Positions 1 through 4,928 of a DNA stretch of 7,188 bases are shown in pieces. Below the pieces are notes generated by a model. It had not been told where the DNA came from. It saw nothing but the letters and a program-made list of their open reading frames with translations, and did no database searches. The stretch covers positions 1 to 7,188 of the forward strand of contig JAEWAQ010000056.1 of NCBI GenBank assembly GCA_023391635.1, written 5' to 3'. This DNA is from Bacillota bacterium (GTDB lineage: Bacteria > Bacillota > Bacilli > Paenibacillales > Paenibacillaceae). Positions within the stretch are counted from its first letter, which is position 1; each line of letters opens with the position of its first letter. Made by a program: the position numbers and the translations under genes.

Positions 1-195
1 ACTTCATTGGGTAACTCGCCGGAGAAAGTGGCGCTAAGCGAAAAATACCCAATCTCATTGGGTAACTCGCCGGAGAAAGTGGCGCTAAGCGGAAGTTACC
101 CGACTTCATTGGGTAACTCGCCGGAGAAAGTGACGCCAAGCGGAAAATACCCAATTTCATCGGGTAACTCGCCGGAGAAAGTGGCGCCAAGCGGA

Positions 196-220
196 AGTTA
201 CCCAATTTCATTGGGTAACT
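196..220. repeat. Perfect 11-bp hairpin at junction of repeat units 4 and 5
   Basis: The arms AGTTACCCAAT (196-206) and ATTGGGTAACT (210-220) are perfect inverse complements around a TTC loop. No run of T follows on either strand, so it is not a classical intrinsic terminator. Confidence 0.8.
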
Positions 221-246
221 CGCCGGAGAAAGTGGCGTCAAACGCA

Positions 247-271
247 AGTTACCCAATTTCATTGGGTAACT
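247..271. repeat. Perfect 11-bp hairpin at junction of repeat units 5 and 6
   Basis: The arms AGTTACCCAAT (247-257) and ATTGGGTAACT (261-271) pair perfectly around TTC. This is the array hairpin closest to the ABC-F stop codon, about 30 bases past it on the minus strand. It could therefore stabilise the 3' end of that transcript or help end it. There is no T-tract, so a terminator role is only a possibility. Confidence 0.7.
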
Positions 272-301
272 CGCCCGAGGATGTTTTGCTGGGTTGTCGG
301 T

Positions 302-2122
302 TTACGTTCGTCCTTGCGCGATCTGCTCGGCGAGTTCGTTCAGCTCCGTCCAGCGCTCCAGCAGGCCGTCCAGCTTCGTCTCGGCTTCGGCTTGCTGCGC
401 CATGAGCTCCTGCAACAGGACGGCATCGCTGCTGGCCGATTCCATCTCGCCGGCAATCCGCTTCAACTCCGCTTCGGCCTCCGCGATCCAGCCATCGATC
501 TGTTCGAAATCCCGCTGTTCCTTGTACGACATGCGAAGCTGGCGCTCGCGGGATCCTCCGCCGGTCGATTTGCCGGTCGCATCTGCACCTTTGCTGCCTT
601 CGGTTCGTGCCTCCGCTTTCGCCTGAGTATCCTTGAACATCCGATAATCCGAATCGCCCCCGACATGCTGTACGATCCGGCCTTCTCCTTCGAAGGAGAA
701 GATTCGGTCCACGACCCGATCCAGGAAATAACGGTCGTGCGACACGACGAAGACGACGCCGGGATAGGAGTCTAGGTAGTCCTCGAGCACGTTCAACGTG
801 ACGATATCCAGATCGTTGGTCGGTTCGTCTAGCAGCAGCACGTTCGGCGCTTCGACCAAGATGCGCAGCAACTGCAGGCGCCGCTTCTCCCCGCCCGACA
901 GGCGGGCAATCTGCGTCCATTGCGCCTCCGGAGAGAACAGGAAGCGCTCCAGCATCTGTCCTGCCGACAGCATGCTGCCGTCCGCCAGGCGAACTTGCTC
1001 CGCGCCTTCGCGGATATATTCGATAACGCGGAGCGATTCGTCGATCTCCGCATGCTCTTGCGTGAACCAGCCGAGCTTGACAGTCGGCCCAAGCTCCACG
1101 CGGCCGGCATCTGGGGCGAGTTCGCTCGCGATCAGCTTCAGCAGTGTCGACTTGCCGCTGCCGTTCGGCCCGATGATGCCGATGCGGTCTTCCGGCACGG
1201 CGATATAGCTGAAATCGCGAATCAGCTTGCGGCCGCCGAGCGACATCTCCACGTCTTCGAGCTCCAATATCTTCTTGCCCAGGCGCGAAGCGGCGACGCT
1301 TATCTCCAGCTTGTCCGCGGCCTGTCGTCCGGCTTGGTCTCGCAGCGCCTCATATCGGTCGATGCGGGCTTTCTGCTTCGTGGACCGCGCCTGTGCCCCG
1401 CGCCGGATCCAGGCCAACTCGCCCCGCAATAAGTTTTGCCGCTTCGCCTCCGAGGCCGCCTCCCGTTCTTCGCGCTCCAGCTTGAGCTCCAGGAACCGGC
1501 TGTAATTCGCTTCGTAGAAATAAGCCTGCCCGCGGTCCAATTCGAGCATGCGGTTGCACACCCGATCCAGGAAGTAGCGGTCATGCGTAATCATGATCAA
1601 GGCGCCGGATCTTCTGCGCAAATAGTTCTCCAGCCAGGTGACCGATTCGTTGTCGATATGGTTGGTCGGCTCGTCCAGGATCAGCACTTCGGACGGCTGC
1701 ATAAGCGCCGCGGCCATCGCCGCGCGCTTGCGCTGACCGCCCGACAGCGTGTCCATGACCGCATCGTAATCCGTCATGCCCAGCTTCGTGAGCGCCGTCT
1801 TCGCTTCGGCTTCGATCCGTATCTGCTCTTCCGCATCCTCGCCCGGCCCGGCAGCAGCAAGCACATGACCGAGTGCCGTCTCGCCAGGCTCGAACGCGGG
1901 ATCCTGATCCAGCATGCGAATGCGCACCCGGGAGCCTGCCGTCACCGCACCTAAGTCTGCAGGCTCCCGCCCGGCGATCACCTTGAGCAAGGTGGACTTG
2001 CCGGTCCCGTTCACGCCGATGATGCCGATTTTATCGCCGTCCTCGACGCCGAATGTCACATTTTCGAACAGCAGCTTCATCCCGTAGGATTTCGATATAT
2101 TTTCCACCGATAACAAGTGCAT
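302..2122 (-). CDS. ABC-F family ATPase, Uup/YfmR-like (translation factor type)
   Basis: This is a soluble protein with two ATP-binding cassettes and no membrane segments. ABC-F proteins bind the ribosomal E site and act on stalled ribosomes; some protect against antibiotics. Numbering is from the upstream in-frame TTG at 2131. Cassette 1 has Walker A GVNGTGKST (39-47), signature LSGGQ (129-133), Walker B ILDEP (151-155) and H-loop His183. A charged helical linker (about 205-280) matches the P-site tRNA interaction region. Cassette 2 has GPNGSGKST (321-329), LSGGE (411-415), LLLDEP (432-437) and His465. A Gly/Ser/Lys-rich hinge (about 505-530) leads to a Glu/Gln-rich coiled coil (about 535-605). 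That C-terminal coiled coil, plus a length of 606-609 residues, points to the Uup/YfmR branch rather than a short resistance ABC-F, but the subfamily is inference. ATG 2122 is preferred because the weak GCGGG lies about 8 bases upstream; TTG 2131 would add three residues. It is transcribed away from the haem genes and is probably unrelated to them. Confidence 0.93.
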   Translation of the reverse strand: MHLLSVENISKSYGMKLLFENVTFGVEDGDKIGIIGVNGTGKSTLLKVIAGREPADLGAVTAGSRVRIRMLDQDPAFEPGETALGHVLAAAGPGEDAEEQIRIEAEAKTALTKLGMTDYDAVMDTLSGGQRKRAAMAAALMQPSEVLILDEPTNHIDNESVTWLENYLRRRSGALIMITHDRYFLDRVCNRMLELDRGQAYFYEANYSRFLELKLEREEREAASEAKRQNLLRGELAWIRRGAQARSTKQKARIDRYEALRDQAGRQAADKLEISVAASRLGKKILELEDVEMSLGGRKLIRDFSYIAVPEDRIGIIGPNGSGKSTLLKLIASELAPDAGRVELGPTVKLGWFTQEHAEIDESLRVIEYIREGAEQVRLADGSMLSAGQMLERFLFSPEAQWTQIARLSGGEKRRLQLLRILVEAPNVLLLDEPTNDLDIVTLNVLEDYLDSYPGVVFVVSHDRYFLDRVVDRIFSFEGEGRIVQHVGGDSDYRMFKDTQAKAEARTEGSKGADATGKSTGGGSRERQLRMSYKEQRDFEQIDGWIAEAEAELKRIAGEMESASSDAVLLQELMAQQAEAETKLDGLLERWTELNELAEQIAQGRT

Positions 2123-2169
2123 GCGTTTCAACCCGCTTTTCGTGAATTGCCGTTCCTGTCTTCTTCGCT

Positions 2170-2178
2170 ATCATAACA
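2170..2178 (-). promoter_or_regulatory. Extended -10 promoter for the ABC-F gene
   Basis: On the minus strand the sequence reads TGTTATGAT, which fits the extended -10 form TGnTATAAT with one mismatch. No convincing -35 lies at the usual distance, as is common for extended -10 promoters. Transcription would start near 2163, giving a leader of about 40 bases. Prediction from motif only. Confidence 0.5.
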
Positions 2179-2239
2179 CATTTCCGGAACTCGCCGGCGC
2201 ATCGCCGTTAAGACTGATAATCCGTACAATGTTCACACT

Positions 2240-2284
2240 TTGATCACTTGAGAATGATTATTATTATTGATTGATCATTGAGAA
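2240..2284 (+). repeat. Direct repeat bracketing the Fur box
   Basis: TTGATCACTTGAGAA (2240-2254) recurs as TTGATCATTGAGAA (2271-2284), differing by one inserted C. The offset is 31 bases, close to three turns of B-DNA. The left copy overlaps the start of the Fur box. The right copy falls in the likely promoter spacer and repeats the TGAGAA half-site. Confidence 0.75.
2249..2268. promoter_or_regulatory. Fur box (ferric uptake regulator operator)
   Basis: TGAGAATGATTATTA (2249-2263) matches 12 of the 14 defined positions of the 7-1-7 Fur consensus TGATAATNATTATCA. A second 7-1-7 match (11 of 14) starts six bases later at 2255. GAGAATGATTATTATTATT (2250-2268) matches the classical 19-bp Fur box at 16 of 19. 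Two 7-1-7 motifs offset by six is the usual architecture of a functional Fur site. It overlaps the predicted -35 of the haem operon, so Fe-Fur would block transcription when iron is plentiful. It lies more than 70 bp upstream of the ABC-F -10, so control of that gene is unlikely. Confidence 0.85.
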
Positions 2285-2296
2285 CAATGGTATCCT
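2267..2296 (+). promoter_or_regulatory. Putative sigma-A promoter of the haem-uptake operon
   Basis: A possible -35 TTGATT (2267-2272) and -10 TATCCT (2291-2296) are separated by 18 bases. Each matches the consensus at four of six positions. The weak match but close overlap with the Fur box suits a repressed promoter. The start point would be near 2303, leaving a leader of about 115 bases before ATG 2418. A TAGAAT at 2322-2327 is a better -10 in isolation but has no -35 at the right distance. Confidence 0.45.
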
Positions 2297-2358
2297 AGCG
2301 GAAGTTAGGTCTTTCATACGATAGAATTGATATTCGTAGAGAAAGAGGTGAGGCAGCG

Positions 2359-2460
2359 ATGGGGATGCCGCCAGATGACAGTTGGGCCGGCGAGCGCGTA
2401 AGGAGGTCTGCTGAATCATGCCGAAACATACGTTCATGGCGTGGATATTGCCGACATTAA
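2359..2460 (+). CDS. Possible 33-residue leader ORF overlapping the first NEAT gene
   Basis: An ATG at 2359 follows a purine-rich AGAGGTGAGG (2344-2353) at a workable spacing. It opens a 33-codon frame ending with TAA at 2458-2460. The frame covers the AGGAGG of the next gene and overlaps its first 43 bases in a different frame. Translation of it would pass ribosomes over the start of the NEAT gene and could couple or dampen its expression. The product (Arg-rich at its C-terminal end, with two Cys) resembles no family I know. It may be chance; the main support is the ribosome-binding-like sequence. Confidence 0.25.
   Translation: MGMPPDDSWAGERVRRSAESCRNIRSWRGYCRH
2401..2406 (+). promoter_or_regulatory. 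Ribosome binding site of the first NEAT gene
   Basis: AGGAGG is a perfect Shine-Dalgarno core. It stands 11 bases before ATG 2418, slightly longer than usual. An in-frame TGA at 2412-2414 rules out any earlier start, so this spacing is real if the gene begins at ATG. Confidence 0.8.
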
Positions 2461-3371
2461 CGGCAATCGCCTTGTTTTTTCTCGTTGGAAACAACGAAGC
2501 GGCGGCGGCTATACTGGCGGACGGCACATATGAAGTGGAATATACGGTGAAGAAGCCGGATAACGATTCGGCGTCCATCGCCAACGATTATTTCGAAAAA
2601 CCGGCGCGGGTGGAAGTGCGGAACGGCGAAGCGGTTGTGTATTTTCGGACGAATCACAACAAGTGGATCACGGCGCTCAAGTATCCGGCGGGAGCCGATG
2701 CCGTCGAATTGCAAGCTGTGGAGGCCAACGAGGCGGAGGATACGAAAGTGTTCCGGCTGCCGCACACAAATGTGCTTGTGCCTGCTGTGCTCGTCGTAAA
2801 TGTGAAAATCGACGAACTGGGCTACGACCAGGAATACGCCATTCGGCTCGTGTTCAAGACGGATCAACTTCCGCTGGTCGAAGAGTCTCTGCCGGACGCG
2901 AAGCCAAGCGGACCCGCAGCCGAAGTCGGCGAAGCCAATCCGGGCGGAGCGACCCAGGGGGGCACACAGGACAAGCCGCCTGACGCCGGGTCGGGACAAC
3001 AGGGCTCGGATCAGCAGCAGGATCAGGCGGAAAGTCAGGACAGTCCGCCAGTATCCACGCCGGAACTGAACCAAGCGGAACAGCTGGATCATCCGGTTGT
3101 CTCCGGATCGGAGCAACCGGGGCAGCAAGATCAGCAGGTTGGCACGGATGCGGGGGCATCGCCGGAGGCCTCCGCGGATAACGCCGCTCCTGCGTCATCG
3201 GGTAACGATGCGGAAGTGCAGGAGGCAGATAGCCCGGAGGCTGAAGCATCCGGTCGCGGTGCATGGCCGGCGATCATGATCGCTCTCTTGGCGGCGTGCG
3301 CATTGGCGGCCGTCGGAGGGATGGCGTACCGCCGCAGGCGCCGCAAGAGCAAGTCGCAAGTTCATTCATAA
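2418..3371 (+). CDS. Membrane-tethered single-NEAT haem-binding surface protein (IsdC-like)
   Basis: The 317-residue protein probably takes haem from outer carriers and passes it inward across the wall. Residues 1-31 form a signal peptide (hydrophobic core about 8-24, Ala-rich cleavage zone at 27-31). One NEAT domain spans about 33-150, with the helix-region sequence NDYFEKPARV (56-65) and the haem-ligating YxxxY as YDQEY (136-140; Tyr136 would be the iron ligand by analogy with other NEAT domains). Residues 155-280 are a Gln/Pro/Ser/Asp/Glu-rich low-complexity linker without cysteine, long enough to span the wall. A hydrophobic helix (about 283-304) and an Arg/Lys-rich tail (305-313) follow. 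This looks like a cell-wall sorting tail, but I find no LPxTG, NPxTG or NPQTN-like motif before the helix, so simple membrane anchoring is likelier. It is the first gene of the cluster, directly behind the Fur box, and 42 bases separate it from the next start. IsdC-like describes the role; orthology is unproven. Confidence 0.87.
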   Translation: MPKHTFMAWILPTLTAIALFFLVGNNEAAAAILADGTYEVEYTVKKPDNDSASIANDYFEKPARVEVRNGEAVVYFRTNHNKWITALKYPAGADAVELQAVEANEAEDTKVFRLPHTNVLVPAVLVVNVKIDELGYDQEYAIRLVFKTDQLPLVEESLPDAKPSGPAAEVGEANPGGATQGGTQDKPPDAGSGQQGSDQQQDQAESQDSPPVSTPELNQAEQLDHPVVSGSEQPGQQDQQVGTDAGASPEASADNAAPASSGNDAEVQEADSPEAEASGRGAWPAIMIALLAACALAAVGGMAYRRRRRKSKSQVHS

Positions 3372-3397
3372 TCGATTAGATTGACAAATGGCGAACG

Positions 3398-3403
3398 AAG
3401 GAG
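3398..3403 (+). promoter_or_regulatory. Ribosome binding site that selects TTG start 3414
   Basis: AAGGAG lies 10 bases before TTG 3414. The alternative in-frame TTG codons at 3381 (upstream of this site) and 3405 (one base after it) cannot use it. The chosen start also puts Arg-Lys-Lys at the N-terminus of a clean signal peptide. Confidence 0.75.
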
Positions 3404-3413
3404 CTTGAACACA

Positions 3414-4835
3414 TTGAGAAAAAAACCGGCTGGCCTCATTTCCTTATTGACTGCATTGATGATGGTTTTCTCTGTCGTACCTGCTTTGGCGGCGGAAGGC
3501 GCCGAACAGCCGGAACGGTCGTATCAGGTTGATTTCAAGGTGTTGAAAGACGGCACGGACGAAGTTTCGGCGGCCGATCAATATGTGCAAAAACCGGCGA
3601 AGGTAACGGTAGAAGGCGGAGTCGGCTACGCCGAGGTCACCTTGCTGAAGAGCGGCTGGATTGCCGCATTCGAAGTCGAACAGGACGGAAAACTGCAAGC
3701 GGCTCCGGTCGTCGGGCAAGACGAGGACGCCGATACGCGGACGGTCAAGTTCCGGGTGGACAACATTCGCGAGAAGATCAATGCCCGATTCGTCGTAGAA
3801 GTGTCGGCGATGAATTACAAGGGCGAGTATAGCGCCCAGCTGCTGTTCGATACGTCCGGCATGCCGGGAGCGCCGGCGCCTGCGCCTGCGGAAGAAGCGG
3901 ACGGAACGGATGAAGGCGTTCAAGGCGCTGCCGAAGTGCAGCTTGCCGTGCTGAAGGACGGCACCGACGAGCCTTCGAGCCTGGGCAACTATATGAGCAA
4001 GACCGGACAGCTTTACGAGCGTGACGGCGCTTATTTCCTGACATTCACCTTGTTCAGCAGCAGCATGATCACCGCGTTCCAATATGAAGGCGGAGAAGGT
4101 TTGGTAGATGCCGTCGTGATGAGCGAGGACAAGGAAGCCAACAGCCGCACGATCGGAATCGTCGTCGCGGACGCCGCCCGGAAACAGAATGTGGCGCTGG
4201 AAGTCAATGCCGGATCGTACGGTGTCATGAAGCACAAAGCGCAAATTGCCATTCAGGAAGTTGTCTCGGAAGGAAGCGAAGAAGGTCAGCCGCAGTCTTT
4301 CGCAGACATTCAGAAACACTGGGCCAAAGCGGCTATCGAAGAAGCGGTTGCGCTCGGCTTCGTGAAGGGCTATGAGGACAATACTTTCCAACCGGAGGGC
4401 AAAGTCACGCGGGCACAGCTCGCCGTCATTTTGGCAGGTGCGCTGAAATTGAATCAGGCAGAGAACGTATCGTACACGCCGGATCAAGCCGATATTCCGG
4501 GCTATGCCGTGGAAGCTGTCGCACAAGTCCGCGCGGCGGGACTGCTGGTCGGCGATGACGACGGAGCATTCCGCCCGAATGCCAACCTCACTCGCGCGGA
4601 ACTGGCCGTTATCATTGCCAACGCGGCAGGACTCGAAGTCGCTGCTGGCGCCGTGCCGGCATTCCGTGACGCGGACAGCATCCCGACCTGGGCCCAGCCG
4701 TCGGTAGCCGCTGCGGTGGATGCTGGCCTGATGACCGGCCGCGGCAATGACCTGTTTGCCCCGGCGGACGCCACGACGCGCGCCGAAGCTGTTACGCTGG
4801 TACTCAAATTGCTGGCCGGCGTAGCCGCGAAGTAA
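3414..4835 (+). CDS. S-layer-anchored double-NEAT haem/haem-protein capture protein
   Basis: Starting at TTG 3414 the protein has 473 residues. The signal peptide is RKK plus a hydrophobic core, with ALA at 25-27 as the cleavage signal. NEAT1 (about 36-148) has YVQKPAKV (57-64) and YKGEY (135-139), a complete YxxxY haem motif. An Ala/Pro linker follows (152-160). NEAT2 (about 172-283) starts with the same VLKDGTDE as NEAT1 but has YGVMKHK (269-275), lacking the second Tyr. Three SLH repeats follow at about 294-343, 358-405 and 417-466, with TRAQ (332-335), TRAE (393-396) and TRAE (455-458). SLH domains bind pyruvylated secondary wall polymer non-covalently, so the protein should sit at the cell surface. 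The layout recalls the NEAT-SLH protein BslK of Bacillus anthracis, here with two NEAT domains. It would capture haem or a haem protein and donate to the membrane-tethered NEAT protein or the lipoprotein. It is in the same operon as its neighbours. Confidence 0.9.
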   Translation: MRKKPAGLISLLTALMMVFSVVPALAAEGAEQPERSYQVDFKVLKDGTDEVSAADQYVQKPAKVTVEGGVGYAEVTLLKSGWIAAFEVEQDGKLQAAPVVGQDEDADTRTVKFRVDNIREKINARFVVEVSAMNYKGEYSAQLLFDTSGMPGAPAPAPAEEADGTDEGVQGAAEVQLAVLKDGTDEPSSLGNYMSKTGQLYERDGAYFLTFTLFSSSMITAFQYEGGEGLVDAVVMSEDKEANSRTIGIVVADAARKQNVALEVNAGSYGVMKHKAQIAIQEVVSEGSEEGQPQSFADIQKHWAKAAIEEAVALGFVKGYEDNTFQPEGKVTRAQLAVILAGALKLNQAENVSYTPDQADIPGYAVEAVAQVRAAGLLVGDDDGAFRPNANLTRAELAVIIANAAGLEVAAGAVPAFRDADSIPTWAQPSVAAAVDAGLMTGRGNDLFAPADATTRAEAVTLVLKLLAGVAAK

Positions 4836-4880
4836 ATCAAGCGCAAATTCGCGTCAACGAGGCCGCAGGGATGCAGTCCA

Positions 4881-4908
4881 TGAGGATGTCAGCGTGCTGG
4901 CATCCTCA
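4881..4908 (+). terminator. Intercistronic stem-loop before the haem-binding lipoprotein gene
   Basis: Arms 4881-4892 and 4897-4908 form a 12-bp stem (outer arms TGAGGATG and CATCCTCA, one T-G wobble inside) with a CGTG loop. Only three T follow, so a strong intrinsic terminator is unlikely. It ends eight bases before the AGGAGG of the next gene. It may partly terminate, or act as a processing or stability element that sets different levels of surface and transporter proteins. Confidence 0.6.
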
Positions 4909-4915
4909 TTTGGCT

Positions 4916-4921
4916 AGGAGG
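4916..4921 (+). promoter_or_regulatory. Ribosome binding site that selects ATG 4929
   Basis: AGGAGG is one base from ATG 4923 but seven bases from ATG 4929. The second ATG is therefore the likely start, making the protein two residues shorter than the longest frame. Confidence 0.8.
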
Positions 4922-4928
4922 AATGAAT

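Larger units (their letters stand above)
1..285. repeat. 51-bp tandem repeat array with hairpin arms
   Basis: Five full 51-bp units lie at 7-57, 58-108, 109-159, 160-210 and 211-261. A partial sixth starts at 262 and decays after about 275-285. Bases 1-6 match the end of a unit, so the array continues to the left. The core TCGCCGGAGAAAGTGGCG is nearly invariant (GTGACG in unit 3). Each unit begins with GGGTAACT and, in units 2, 4 and 5, ends with AGTTACCC; units 1 and 3 have AAAATACCC instead. The arms can pair within a unit, or across unit junctions with a 3-base loop. An open frame runs through the repeats only because 51 is a multiple of three. Differences between units fall at all codon positions and the frame continues as antisense of the ABC-F gene, so I treat the array as non-coding. 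It sits just beyond the ABC-F stop codon. Its function is unknown; it resembles dispersed or tandem intergenic palindromic repeats. Confidence 0.93.

Noticed and set aside
1..285. CRISPR array
   Set aside because: The units are contiguous with a constant 51-bp period and nearly identical throughout. There are no unique spacers of constant length between short repeats.
7..405. Repeat-containing protein read through the 51-bp array
   Set aside because: The frame stays open only because the period is divisible by three. Differences between units change residues freely, the frame runs on as antisense of the ABC-F gene, and no ribosome binding site is visible.
249..920. 223-residue minus-strand frame over the end of the ABC-F gene
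   Set aside because: It is an out-of-frame shadow rich in Arg and Ala. The ABC-F frame has clear motifs over the same bases.
2188..2307. Relic of the 51-bp repeat in the divergent promoter region
   Set aside because: AACTCGCCGG (2188-2197) and AGCGGAAGTTA (2297-2307) match parts of the repeat, but they are spaced wrongly and such 10-11-base matches are not rare by chance in 7 kb.
2316..2338. Small hairpin in the operon leader (TACGA at 2317-2321 with TCGTA at 2334-2338) as a riboswitch
   Set aside because: Five base pairs with a long loop are too weak, and no terminator or conserved aptamer core accompanies it.
3388..3408. ATG 3388 as a start for the NEAT-SLH gene
   Set aside because: It is out of frame and reaches a stop after six codons. 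The signal peptide and ribosome binding site favour TTG 3414.
3444..4526. 360-residue antisense ORF under the NEAT-SLH gene
   Set aside because: Long antisense frames are common in GC-rich coding DNA. This one has a His/Arg/Phe-rich composition with no recognisable domain, and the plus strand has well-defined NEAT and SLH domains.
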